35,818 nucleotides of DNA from a bacterium (GTDB lineage: Bacteria; Chloroflexota; Chloroflexia; Chloroflexales; Kallotenuaceae): contig JADDQF010000002.1 in NCBI GenBank assembly GCA_016781505.1, positions 1 through 35,818 on the forward strand, read 5' to 3'. Shown piece by piece: positions 16,634 through 25,048 of the stretch (the stretch's first letter is position 1; every line of letters starts with the position of its first letter). A model generated the notes under the pieces. It did not search any database and had not been told where the DNA came from. It worked only from the letters and a program-made list of their open reading frames with translations. The translations under genes and the position numbers were made by a program.

Positions 16634-16745
16634 GCGGCATTGCCCATGCCTGCCGGCTTTGTCGCAACATCAAACAGCCGGTTCGGTACGCCCTTGTTCG
16701 CCCGCAGCCGCTTGCCCATTGGATGTGATACAAGGAGTGATCCGT
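16634..16745. other. Non-coding stretch between terminator and small gene
   Basis: With 16389-16633 this completes a 357-bp gap without a supported gene. Only the promoter, short transcript and terminator, and a ribosome site AAGGAG ahead of 16746, were recognised. No convincing second promoter for the small gene was seen. Confidence 0.5.
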
Positions 16746-16940
16746 ATGTCAGATCGTCGGAGTCAGCGTATCCGCCAACAGCTTCGTCAACATCCTAATC
16801 CGCGCGGCCGACATGATCCCGTCGCCTTTCATGTACAGATTCGGCGCGTTTACCAGCCGGCGGGTGAGTCGCCAACCGCCGCTGATCAGCACGCTCAGCT
16901 AGCCCGGCAGCTCCGCCGCCAGCGACAAGGCCGTGGGTGA
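16746..16940 (+). CDS. Small basic hypothetical protein (64 residues)
   Basis: The ATG has AAGGAG eight bases upstream, a strong site. The product is rich in Arg and Gln (MSDRRSQRIRQQLRQHPNPR at the start, LARQLRRQRQGRG at the end), with no cysteine or membrane segment. Such composition would suit a nucleic-acid-associated protein, but no family is recognised and no function is claimed. It lies downstream of an intrinsic terminator and 114 bp before the oligoendopeptidase gene. Confidence 0.55.
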   Translation: MSDRRSQRIRQQLRQHPNPRGRHDPVAFHVQIRRVYQPAGESPTAADQHAQLARQLRRQRQGRG

Positions 16941-17054
16941 CGGGCTGGCTTGCCATCCGTCTTGCTGACCACCGCGCGCTGCGTTGATCGCTGGGTGTGA
17001 TCCCTTGGACGAAGTTCCGTTATACTGGAGGGGAGCTACCAAGGAGGAACAACT

Positions 17055-18869
17055 ATGACCGGCACTGCAACCGCGTTGCCGCATTGGGATATGACGGTGG
17101 TGTACCCCAGCCTTGAGTCGCCGGAGTTCGAGCAAGGCTTTGCCACGGTCGTTCAGGACATCGCCGACCTTGCGCAACTCTTCGACGAGCAGGGCATCGG
17201 GGCTGACGGAGCGGACAGAAGCGCCGCAGCAGCGGTTACGACCTTTGAGCAGGTCATCGAGCGCTACAACGCGGTGCTGGATGAGACGCGTACGCTCAGC
17301 GCCTATATTTCCAGCTTTGTCGCGACCGACTCGCGCAATAACCTGGCTCAAGCCAAGCTGAGTGAGCTGCAGCAACATACGATGCGCTTGTCGCAGCTCA
17401 CCACCCGCTTCACGGCCTGGCTCGGCGCGCAGGATATCGAAACGCTGATCGCCAACTCCCAGGTGGCGCGGGACCACGCGTTTGCGTTACGCCGCGGTAA
17501 GCAGCAGGCGGAGCACCTGATGTCGCCCGCCGAAGAAGCGCTGGCCGCCGAGCTCAACCTCAGCAGCGGAACGGCCTGGACCAAGCTGCACAACACCGTC
17601 ACGTCCCAGCTCACAGTTCCGCTCGAGCGGGATGGTCGTACCGAAGTGCTGCCGATGAGTGTTGTCCGTAATCTCGCCTACGAAGCCGACCGCGATGTTC
17701 GCCGCAAAGCCTACGAAGCCGAGCTAGAAGGATGGAAGGGCGTGACCGTGCCGCTCGCCGCTGCGCTCAACAGCATCAAAGGCGAGGTCAACACGCTGGC
17801 CTACCGCCGTGGCTGGGAATCGCCCCTGGATGCCGCGCTTTTCACCAATAATATCGACCGGCAAACCCTGGACGCCATGCTCACGGCCGCGCGCGAAACC
17901 TTTCCCGACTTCCGTCGGTATCTGCACACCAAAGCGCGCGCAATCGGCGTTGGGCGGCTCGCCTGGTACGACATGTTTGCGCCGGTCGGCACCAGCACCA
18001 AGGTGTGGCCGTACGACGAGGCGACCACGTTTATTGTTGAGCAGTTCGGAACCTACTCGGATCGGATGAGCGAGTTTGCCGCTCGCGCATTTCGCGAGAA
18101 CTGGATCGACGCCGAGCCACGGCCAGGCAAACGTGATGGCGCATTCTGCACAACCTTGCGCGGGGCCGAGTCGCGCGTCTTTACCAACTACAAGCCAGCC
18201 TTCGGCGGCGTCAGCACACTCGCGCATGAGCTGGGCCACGCCTACCACAACTTAAACCTGGCACATCGCACCATGGTGCAGCGTTCGACGCCCATGACGC
18301 TAGCCGAGACCGCCAGCATTTTCTGCGAAACAATTATTCGCCAAGCGGCGCTCGCCAACGCCGATGCGCAGGAACAGATCGCGATTTTGGAAGCGTCGCT
18401 CCAAGGCTCGTGTCAGATTGTGGTCGATATCACAAGTCGTTTTCTGTTTGAGCAGCGGGTCTTCGAGACGCGCCGGCAGCGGGAGCTCACCGTGGACGAG
18501 CTGAATGCCCTGATGTTGGAAGCGCAGCGCGAGACCTACGGCGATGGCCTGGATCAGGACCTGCTCCATCCGTACATGTGGGCGATGAAGCCGCACTATT
18601 ACAGCACCGGCTTGTCGTTCTACAACTATCCCTACATGTTTGGGCTGCTGTTCGGTCTGGGACTCTACGCCCGCTACCAACGCGATCCCGAAGCGTTCAA
18701 GGCCAGCTACGACGAGCTGCTCGCATCCACCGGTCTCGCCGACGCCGCGACGCTGGCCGAGCGCTTTAATATCGACATCCGAACCACGGATTTTTGGCGT
18801 GCGAGCTTAAGCCTGGTGCGGGCTGATATTGATCGCTTCGAGCAGCTGATTGCGCCGGGCGCGCAGTGA
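17055..18869 (+). CDS. M3B-family oligoendopeptidase (PepF type)
   Basis: A 604-residue cytosolic zinc metallopeptidase. The ATG has a near-perfect ribosome site (AAGGAGG, eight bases ahead). The catalytic motif is STLAHELGHAYH (HExGH), with the third zinc ligand Glu in TLAETASIF, the usual 25 or so residues later. The long helical N-terminal half, the QLTVPLERDGR-like block and the C-terminal FYNYPYMFGLLFGLGLYARY match the PepF family, which cuts oligopeptides of roughly 7-17 residues. Length is normal for the family. TATACT at 17021-17026 could be a -10 box, but no good -35 accompanies it. A small gene follows 10 bp downstream. Confidence 0.93.
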   Translation: MTGTATALPHWDMTVVYPSLESPEFEQGFATVVQDIADLAQLFDEQGIGADGADRSAAAAVTTFEQVIERYNAVLDETRTLSAYISSFVATDSRNNLAQAKLSELQQHTMRLSQLTTRFTAWLGAQDIETLIANSQVARDHAFALRRGKQQAEHLMSPAEEALAAELNLSSGTAWTKLHNTVTSQLTVPLERDGRTEVLPMSVVRNLAYEADRDVRRKAYEAELEGWKGVTVPLAAALNSIKGEVNTLAYRRGWESPLDAALFTNNIDRQTLDAMLTAARETFPDFRRYLHTKARAIGVGRLAWYDMFAPVGTSTKVWPYDEATTFIVEQFGTYSDRMSEFAARAFRENWIDAEPRPGKRDGAFCTTLRGAESRVFTNYKPAFGGVSTLAHELGHAYHNLNLAHRTMVQRSTPMTLAETASIFCETIIRQAALANADAQEQIAILEASLQGSCQIVVDITSRFLFEQRVFETRRQRELTVDELNALMLEAQRETYGDGLDQDLLHPYMWAMKPHYYSTGLSFYNYPYMFGLLFGLGLYARYQRDPEAFKASYDELLASTGLADAATLAERFNIDIRTTDFWRASLSLVRADIDRFEQLIAPGAQ

Positions 18870-18879
18870 GGCGGATCTG

Positions 18880-19173
18880 ATGCCTCCATTGCAGCCGTCC
18901 ACGGACTCCGGCGCTCCCGTCCAGATCGTGGTTAAGCTGGTGCAAGGCTCGCAACCAGATCTGGAGGCCAGCCTCCATACGCTCTTTCGCAGCGCGGCAA
19001 GTCAAACGCCCGAGCCGCGTGAGCGCGCTGCGACGGCGGCCCAGCTGATGGGTCGTGGCGGCAGTGTAACGCTGGAGGCCGAGCGGGGAACATGGAGCCG
19101 CTATCGGGTCGCGGTCCGTGTGCAAGGCGTGCCCGTCACGATCGCGACGGTGGAGCTAACCGACGCCGGCTAG
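18880..19173 (+). CDS. Small hypothetical protein
   Basis: A 97-residue protein beginning at ATG 18880, with AGGCGG just ahead, 10 bp after the oligoendopeptidase stop; the two are probably one transcript. It appears to be a small alpha/beta protein (VQIVVKLVQGSQPDLEASLHTLF ... GGSVTLEAERGTWSRYRVAVRV ... TIATVEL) with no cysteine, signal or membrane span. A longer frame from 18850 overlaps the peptidase gene and is less likely. No family recognised. Confidence 0.6.
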   Translation: MPPLQPSTDSGAPVQIVVKLVQGSQPDLEASLHTLFRSAASQTPEPRERAATAAQLMGRGGSVTLEAERGTWSRYRVAVRVQGVPVTIATVELTDAG

Positions 19174-19180
19174 CAAACAA

Positions 19181-19219
19181 CCACGAGTTCGGAGTGTGTA
19201 ATCCGCTGCGGACTCGTGG
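19181..19219. terminator. Hairpin between convergent genes, likely bidirectional terminator
   Basis: Arms 19181-19194 and 19206-19219 form a 14-position stem with one G-U and one mismatch, beginning with eight perfect pairs (CCACGAGT/ACTCGTGG). It lies between the plus-strand small gene (stop 19173) and the minus-strand subtilase (stop 19245). There is no clear U tract. Confidence 0.5.
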
Positions 19220-19244
19220 TGCGGTGTTGGTCGTGAACTCCCAG

Positions 19245-20933
19245 CTAGCGCCTCAGCTCAGGCGGCAAAATCCCCTCCTCCAAAAGCCGCTTTGGCCAAG
19301 GTCGCCGCACGGTTGACACCGCTCGCCACGCGTTAACCATGCCTTCGCCAAAAAACCCATTCACGAGCGCCGTGCCTTCGCAGGTAGCGGTAAAACGAGG
19401 TGGCAAGTCGGGATAATCTAACACACGTCTGGCAGGACAGGCCCGATTGGTAGCACGCTCCTGCAACAGCCGCTCGGTTCGCTCGGGATCGAGCTTGATC
19501 CCGCCGGGACGCGCTTGGTCCGGCACGCCATACTGGCTGATAATTAAGGCAGCTACGCCCGCCGCGTGGGGCGCGGCCATTGAGGTGCCCTGGAGATAGC
19601 GGTAGTACGAGCACCCTTCTGCCTGGCAATCACGCACAACATCCGGAGCATTGGGCGTACCATCGGCGTTGAGCATCTGCTCGGACTCCAACAAGGCCTG
19701 CGGAAACGGCGCCAAGATTTGGTTTGTGGGCTGAAAGTATCGCTCCTCGCCCACAAAATCGCGCACATCGCCACCCGGAGCCGCCACGTCGGCTTGCTCG
19801 GTGCCGTAATTGGAGTAGTACGCTTTGCGGCCGGTCGGCCCGACCGATGTGACCGACACAACGCCGTTGCCTTCGGCCGGCAAGTGCAGGCATGTGTTGT
19901 CCACCTGGCGCTCATATGCGGTATCGGGTGGATAGTTCGGGCTTTCCGTATCGACTGTAGGTCGGCCCAGATCGAGGTTGCTGTTGCCGGCCGCAGCGAT
20001 CAGCGTGACGCCACGGCTGCGGGCATACTCCAGGGCGCGTTGCGTACCCTCGATAATTGTGCGCTGCTCCTGTTGCGCTTCCGGCGCGTCGGCGGGATTG
20101 TTGGCGCACAGAAATGCCCATGGATCGATATACAAGCTCATGTTGACGACGTCGATGCCGACATCGCCCGCGTAGGTTAGGGCATCCACCATCGGCTGCA
20201 GAAAAAAGAAGCCTTCGTCGTTGCCAACGCGCAGGTTAATCAGCGACACGTTTGGCGCAACGCCTGCGATACCCACCCCATTCAAGGGCGCGCCGATGAT
20301 GCCTGCGACGTGCGTCCCATGACCGCCTTCATCCACATCAATCGCATCGCCGTCCGGCACGAAATTACGGCTCAGCTCACGATTGAAGTTGGGCGCAATA
20401 TCGGGATGACTCCCATCTATGCCGGTGTCGATAATGCCAACCAGCACGCGCTTGTCGCCCTGTTGGAGCGCATGGGCCGCAGGCGCGTTGATCATCCGCA
20501 TATTCCACTGCCAGCGTGCCAGCGGCTCGCCCTGGGTCGTGCTGCGGGACGGTGACGGCTGCGCTTGCTTCACGGGGATGCCTCCAGCCTGGTCGCCTTG
20601 TAGCGCGGAGCTTGGGCTGTGGCTTACGGCGACTTGCCCCAACGCCGTGTTGCGGGCCACGCTCAGCAATGCCGGCTGCTGCCCGGCGGCTGTGGCAAAG
20701 TCCGCTCTGTATGCTTGCACGGTCGCCACGCCAACGGCCAGATTTTCGCGCACAAGCGTGCCGCCAGCCGCGGCAATAGCGGCACGGGCCTGCTCAGCCG
20801 TTGCCCTGCCGGCGTACACCACAACGTACTCCTGGGCGATCCCGCCGGCGTTAGCTGACTGCGGCTGGATACCCACGCCAAGCAGCAACACAAATCCCCA
20901 ACGGACGAGCCAGCCATACCGATTTCGTGCCAT
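19245..20933 (-). CDS. Secreted subtilisin-like (S8) serine protease
   Basis: A 562-residue protein starting at ATG 20933. A signal peptide covers about residues 1-29, ending SANA. An inhibitor-I9-like propeptide follows (YVVVYAGRATAEQARAAIAAAGGTL ...). The catalytic domain has Asp in GIIDTGIDGSHPD, His in DEGGHGTHVAGIIG and Ser in GTSMAAPHAAGVAAL, with the oxyanion Asn in LIAAAGNSN. Several cysteines, such as DCQAEGC, may form disulfides. It should be an extracellular protease matured by propeptide removal. No sorting motif or C-terminal repeat is seen. It lies 96 bp downstream of the cardiolipin synthase gene on the same strand. Confidence 0.93.
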   Translation of the reverse strand: MARNRYGWLVRWGFVLLLGVGIQPQSANAGGIAQEYVVVYAGRATAEQARAAIAAAGGTLVRENLAVGVATVQAYRADFATAAGQQPALLSVARNTALGQVAVSHSPSSALQGDQAGGIPVKQAQPSPSRSTTQGEPLARWQWNMRMINAPAAHALQQGDKRVLVGIIDTGIDGSHPDIAPNFNRELSRNFVPDGDAIDVDEGGHGTHVAGIIGAPLNGVGIAGVAPNVSLINLRVGNDEGFFFLQPMVDALTYAGDVGIDVVNMSLYIDPWAFLCANNPADAPEAQQEQRTIIEGTQRALEYARSRGVTLIAAAGNSNLDLGRPTVDTESPNYPPDTAYERQVDNTCLHLPAEGNGVVSVTSVGPTGRKAYYSNYGTEQADVAAPGGDVRDFVGEERYFQPTNQILAPFPQALLESEQMLNADGTPNAPDVVRDCQAEGCSYYRYLQGTSMAAPHAAGVAALIISQYGVPDQARPGGIKLDPERTERLLQERATNRACPARRVLDYPDLPPRFTATCEGTALVNGFFGEGMVNAWRAVSTVRRPWPKRLLEEGILPPELRR

Positions 20934-21029
20934 TCTGATCAACCCATCTCGGAGCCGCAACGGCTACCGCTACTTTTTCCGTTTGCCACACTACCTTTTA
21001 CGTTCGCAGTGGCCTTCTGGATGATTCGC

Positions 21030-22265
21030 TTACAACAGCGGTCGGAGCGGGAAAAGCACTGTTTCACTGAACTTGACGATGAGCGGACGCGTCTGCCATT
21101 TTTCCAACGTCAGCTCCACGGCGTTGGTGGAATCGTTGTCGAAGATATGCTCCATGTGTTCTGCCAGTGACTCATCATAAAATTCGACGTTAATCTCATA
21201 ATTGCCCGCCAGACTGAGGCGGTCGATGTTGGCAGTGCCAATGGTCGACCAAACGCCGTCAATGGTGGCTGTTTTGGCGTGTACCATCGCATTTTGGTAC
21301 AGGAGCAGCTTAACGCCGCCGGCCAACAGCGTGCTGTAAAAGCCGCGCGCCAGCCAGTCGGCCACGATATGGTTCGAGGTTTGGGGCAGCAGAATGCGGA
21401 CATCTACCCCCCGCTCGGCAGCCGAGAGCAGCCCGCGCAGAATCGCCTTGTCGGGAATGAAATAGGCCTGCGTCATGTAGATATGGTGCTGCGCCCGGTC
21501 GATTGCTTCCAGATACATCGCCCGAATTGGAAAAACGAGCATTCGCGGTATGTTGCGGTGAACTTTGATCCGTGGCTCCCAAACCTTGGTTCCCGTCTCG
21601 GCCAGGCGCGGCAGCCTGCCTTCACAATGCATGTTCCAAAAGTCGATAAACGCGTTCTCGAAATCCCACACTCTGGGCCCTCGCAGCCGGACATGCGTAT
21701 CACGCCATTGGGTCGCGTAGGGCGCGCCGATGTTGTAACCGCCCACAAACGCGGTCTTGCCGTCAACAACCAGGATCTTGCGGTGATCGCGGCCGTAGCT
21801 GCGTGGATCGAGCAGGCGCCAGGGCGGTGGAAAGATACGATACTTGAGAACATGCAGCGGTGGCGGGAACTGTTTGAAGTTGCGGGGCACGACCAAATTG
21901 GCAAAGGTATCAAAGATCACATAGACCTGGACACCGCGCTGGGTCGCGTGCAACAATTCGTGCTTAAACTGGCGCCCAACCCGATCGCCTTTCCAGATGA
22001 ATGTTTCCAGCAGAACTTCCTGCTGAGCGTTGCGGATCGCGTCCAGCATTGCCGCATACAGGTCCTCGCCATAGGTGTAGATTTGCACCTCATCTTCGCC
22101 GATCTGGGTAGGCGACTGGCGCGTGCGGGGAAAGCCACCTTGATCACGGTACCGTTTGCGGAACCAGTCGATGGTGGTTAGAACACCAATCACGCCAACT
22201 TGCAGTGCAAACAGCACGAGGAGACCGCGTTTGAGCAGATGGAACACGAAAGGGTGCAGTTTCAT
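21030..22265 (-). CDS. cls: Phospholipase D-type cardiolipin synthase
   Basis: A 411-residue protein with an N-terminal membrane segment (about residues 13-31, GLLVLFALQVGVIGVLTTI) and two PLD half-sites. The first HxKx4D is HRKILVVD followed by GKTAFVGGYNIG; the second is HAKTATID followed by GVWSTIGTANID. The family condenses two phosphatidylglycerol molecules, or PG and PE, into cardiolipin at the membrane. It has one N-terminal span rather than the two of E. coli ClsA, so it is closer to the ClsB/YwjE class. No strong ribosome site precedes the ATG. It is divergent from the nicotinate phosphoribosyltransferase gene across a 237-bp region. Confidence 0.88.
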   Translation of the reverse strand: MKLHPFVFHLLKRGLLVLFALQVGVIGVLTTIDWFRKRYRDQGGFPRTRQSPTQIGEDEVQIYTYGEDLYAAMLDAIRNAQQEVLLETFIWKGDRVGRQFKHELLHATQRGVQVYVIFDTFANLVVPRNFKQFPPPLHVLKYRIFPPPWRLLDPRSYGRDHRKILVVDGKTAFVGGYNIGAPYATQWRDTHVRLRGPRVWDFENAFIDFWNMHCEGRLPRLAETGTKVWEPRIKVHRNIPRMLVFPIRAMYLEAIDRAQHHIYMTQAYFIPDKAILRGLLSAAERGVDVRILLPQTSNHIVADWLARGFYSTLLAGGVKLLLYQNAMVHAKTATIDGVWSTIGTANIDRLSLAGNYEINVEFYDESLAEHMEHIFDNDSTNAVELTLEKWQTRPLIVKFSETVLFPLRPLL

Positions 22266-22426
22266 GGGCTGATTATCAACGAACCGCAGCTATTTTTCAA
22301 CAACAATTCTTGAACCAAGCGGTGGCAATGTCAGATGTTGGTACCCTTGGCACCGGTATTATTTTGCCATAGCCAAGCTTATTCCTGGCACAGTGCGCGG
22401 CTGGAATCAACGATACACAAGACCAC

Positions 22427-22462
22427 TGTACAGAATAACGACTTTGTGTTATAACAACACAA
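22427..22462 (+). promoter_or_regulatory. Promoter with overlapping inverted repeat ahead of pncB
   Basis: TGTACA (22427-22432) and TATAAC (22450-22455) are separated by exactly 17 bp. The inverted repeat TTGTGTTATAACAACACAA at 22444-22462 (7-bp arms, 5-bp centre) covers the -10 box, the right place for a repressor. NAD-salvage genes in other bacteria are controlled by NadR, NiaR or NrtR; whether one of them reads this site is unknown. Confidence 0.55.
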
Positions 22463-22502
22463 TAACATGGAAAACCTGCGACATGGTATGGAGGAGCTTC
22501 GT

Positions 22503-24044
22503 ATGCATGCACCAGCGCTGACTCAGGGCATTCTGTTCACGGATCAATATCAGCTGACCATGGCCCAAGTGTATTTCCGGCTCGGCATCCACGAGCAGCC
22601 GGCGCTCTTCGAGCACTTTTTTCGCTCATACCCCGACTATCGTCGGCACCAGGCAGGCTTTTGTGTCAGCGCCGGCCTAGAGCCGCTGGTGCACTGGATG
22701 CAGGAGGCCGCGTTTGGCGATGCCGAGATCGAAAGCCTGCGGTCCCAGCGCAGCCGTTCGGGAGAGCCGCTCTTCGCCGACGATTTCCTCCAGTGGCTGC
22801 GGCGGTCCGGCTCCTTCGACGGCCTAACTCTGCGGGCATTGCCGGAAGGCCGGGTCGCGCATCCCCACGTGCCGCTTACCGTAGTTGAAGGCCCGCTGGC
22901 CATGGCGCAGATTTTGGAAACGGCGCTGCTGAATCACATCAACTATCAAACCCTGATCGCAACCAAAGCCGCCCGGATGCGCGAAAGCGCCGGGGAAAGC
23001 CAGGTCTTGGAGTTTGGCCTGCGCCGGGCTCAGGATACCGGCGCAAACGCAGGCACACGCGCTGCCCTGATCGGCGGGGCCGATTTTAGCTCAAACCTGG
23101 GCATGTCGCTTGCGCTGGGCCTGCCCCCAAAAGGTACCCACGCGCACAGCATGGTGCAGGCGGCCATGGTGTTGGGGCTGGGCGAGATCGGCGCATTCCG
23201 CGCTTACGCCGAAACATATCCCGACGATACCTTGCTCTTGGTCGACACGATCGACACGCTGGGCAGTGGCATCCCGAACGCGATCAAGGTTTTTGAGGAG
23301 CTGAGGCGCAAAGGCCACACACCGATTGGCATTCGGCTGGACTCGGGCGACCTCGCCTATCTCAGCATTCAGGCCGCCAAAATGCTCAACGAGGCTGGCT
23401 TTCCCAACACCTCAATTGTTATGTCAAATGATCTGGATGAGCTGGTGATCTGGCAAATTCTGACCCAGATTCGGGCCGAGGCGCAGCACGAGGGACTCGA
23501 CCCCGAAGCGCTGGTCAAGCGGCTGGTCTTTGGCGTCGGCACGCAGCTGATAACCTCGACCGGTTATCCGGCCTTGGGCGGCGTGTATAAGCTGGTGGCG
23601 CTGCGCCAAGCCGACGAGTGGAAACCAGCCGTCAAGATTTCCGACTCGCCGGACAAGACCGCTAACCCCGGCCACAAGCGTGCCTGGCGCCTGTATGATC
23701 GACGTGGCCGAGCGACTGCGGATCTGCTGGCTTTGGCGAATGAGCCGGTTCAGGAGATGAGCGAGCTTGTGCTGCGCCATCCAGCCGACGTAACCAAAAC
23801 CCGCACCGTGCGCCAGGGCGAGGTCACGCTGGAAGCGTTGCACCAGGACATTTTGCGTGAAGGCCGCCTGGTGTATGAGTGGCCGACGCTGGAAGAGATG
23901 CGTCGAGCCCGGCGCGAAGACGTAGCCCGCCTGGACCCTGGTGTGCGCCGCCTGATTCACCCGCACATCTACCACGTCTCGCTCACCGACTCGCTATGGC
24001 AGCTCAAGTATGAGTTGATCGCCGCAGCCCGCGGCAACCGCTAA
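22503..24044 (+). CDS. pncB: Nicotinate phosphoribosyltransferase
   Basis: A 513-residue enzyme starting at ATG 22503, with GGAGGAG seven bases ahead. It makes nicotinate mononucleotide from nicotinic acid and PRPP, with ATP hydrolysis, in NAD salvage. Recognised blocks are [15 protein letters not shown] at the N-terminus, EFGLRRAQD with the substrate-binding Arg pair, [20 protein letters not shown] carrying the ATP-dependent phosphorylated His, [17 protein letters not shown] and [13 protein letters not shown]. The [21 protein letters not shown] segment is typical of the longer bacterial form. An upstream frame to 22467 would run through the inverted repeat region and is not needed. No other NAD gene is nearby. 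Confidence 0.94.
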   Translation: MHAPALTQGILFTDQYQLTMAQVYFRLGIHEQPALFEHFFRSYPDYRRHQAGFCVSAGLEPLVHWMQEAAFGDAEIESLRSQRSRSGEPLFADDFLQWLRRSGSFDGLTLRALPEGRVAHPHVPLTVVEGPLAMAQILETALLNHINYQTLIATKAARMRESAGESQVLEFGLRRAQDTGANAGTRAALIGGADFSSNLGMSLALGLPPKGTHAHSMVQAAMVLGLGEIGAFRAYAETYPDDTLLLVDTIDTLGSGIPNAIKVFEELRRKGHTPIGIRLDSGDLAYLSIQAAKMLNEAGFPNTSIVMSNDLDELVIWQILTQIRAEAQHEGLDPEALVKRLVFGVGTQLITSTGYPALGGVYKLVALRQADEWKPAVKISDSPDKTANPGHKRAWRLYDRRGRATADLLALANEPVQEMSELVLRHPADVTKTRTVRQGEVTLEALHQDILREGRLVYEWPTLEEMRRARREDVARLDPGVRRLIHPHIYHVSLTDSLWQLKYELIAAARGNR

Positions 24045-24057
24045 GCGGTTACGTCAA

Positions 24058-24095
24058 CACCAAGCACCGCGCTGGAACTGGCACGGTGCTTGGTG
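24058..24095. terminator. Perfect 12-bp hairpin between convergent genes
   Basis: CACCAAGCACCG (24058-24069) and CGGTGCTTGGTG (24084-24095) pair without mismatch around a 14-nt loop. It lies 14 bases after the pncB stop and 18 before the stop of the opposing gene, so it probably serves both. A smaller hairpin (AACCGC/GCGGTT, 24036-24050) spans the pncB stop codon. There is no U tract. Confidence 0.55.
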
Positions 24096-24113
24096 AGCCG
24101 CGGTTACAAACGC

Positions 24114-24917
24114 TTAAATGTCCGGCGGCGGCTCCGGCTCGCCCAGCATATCGCTGTGCCAGCGCTCCAACCAGTCAAGCGCTTCCCGCAAGCGCCCATA
24201 ATGCAGATTGCGGTAGGAGCTGATTCCAAACTGACGATACAACCCACTGTACACGCCACCATATTCATTGCGGCGCGAGCGGGCCGCCAGCGTGTGCGCG
24301 ACGCGCCGCACCAGCCGTGCCAGCTCAAAGGAGGGCGCCGGCCGCTCCTCTTGGAGGCGGCCCCCAATCCGATTGCCCTCCTCGCGGTTGGTTTGCAGCT
24401 GGCGCTCAACCAGCATCTGCTGACGCGCCAGCGCCGCCTGCGCCATCATGCCTTGATACGCCAGCTCGGCCGGCTCCATCTCCGCAGGCTCCGGCAGCAG
24501 CGTGTCTTCCGGCCCAAATCCTTGGGGCTTGAACGCCTGCCACAGCACCGACGCACACTCCTGCTGATACAAGCTGAGCTTGGACCGGACCGCGGAGTTA
24601 ACCGACGCGGTGTCGATCATGGCTAGCCAGAGCGGCACCAGATCGACACGCAGCACAACATCACCGGCGATCGAACGCAAGCCTGACGACAATGTGCTGT
24701 GTGCAATGGCGGCTTGAACTGCTCCCTCCTCATCTAGACCAAGTGTCGCGCACAACCGGCTCAGTGGAACGTAACGCTCGTTTGCATCCAACTCTTGCAA
24801 CGCAATGATGTCTTCCTCATAAAAGACAGTGGTCGGATCGTGCCCATCACGGTTGGCATCCTGCATCACCAGGGCGCTCCCTTCTGCTACGCGTTCAGCT
24901 ATGCTAGCAGTGTGCAT
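24114..24917 (-). CDS. P22 antirepressor N-terminal-domain protein, stand-alone
   Basis: A 267-residue protein. Residues about 25-130 match the P22_AR_N fold of phage antirepressors: IIALQELDANERYVPLSRLCATLGLD, then the HSTLSSGLRSI turn, VDLVPLWLAMID and KLSLYQQECASVLWQAF. The C-terminal half is a charged helical region with a Gly/Tyr-rich block (YGGVYSGLYRQFGISSYRNL) that I do not recognise. In phages such domains bind repressor proteins. No phage gene is near, so this looks domesticated. ATG 24917 is used, but GTG 24869 has AAGGGAG seven bases ahead and may be the true start. A regulatory role is inferred only from the domain. Confidence 0.7.
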   Translation of the reverse strand: MHTASIAERVAEGSALVMQDANRDGHDPTTVFYEEDIIALQELDANERYVPLSRLCATLGLDEEGAVQAAIAHSTLSSGLRSIAGDVVLRVDLVPLWLAMIDTASVNSAVRSKLSLYQQECASVLWQAFKPQGFGPEDTLLPEPAEMEPAELAYQGMMAQAALARQQMLVERQLQTNREEGNRIGGRLQEERPAPSFELARLVRRVAHTLAARSRRNEYGGVYSGLYRQFGISSYRNLHYGRLREALDWLERWHSDMLGEPEPPPDI

Positions 24918-24983
24918 CAAGATTCGCAAACCAACTTAAGTAGCACAAAAGCGGTCAGTTTTGCTGGCGCTTACCCGATCAGA

Positions 24984-25019
24984 GCACAACCTCCTGACAT
25001 TGCCGCCAGGAGGTTGTGC
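24984..25019 (-). terminator. Perfect 13-bp hairpin after the TolB-like gene
   Basis: GCACAACCTCCTG (24984-24996) and CAGGAGGTTGTGC (25007-25019) pair fully around a 10-nt loop, 30 bases past the stop of the minus-strand TolB-like gene and upstream of the antirepressor-like gene. The U tract is missing, so termination strength is uncertain. Confidence 0.5.
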
Positions 25020-25048
25020 CTACATTGCGTTCAAAACCATTGGAGTTG

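Noticed and set aside
16527-16940. Extended 137-residue version of the small basic protein
   Set aside because: It would have to be translated through an intrinsic terminator and has no ribosome site; ATG 16746 has a strong one.
24114-24917. Prophage or remnant around the antirepressor-like gene
   Set aside because: No integrase, structural phage gene, tRNA or attachment repeat was seen on either side.
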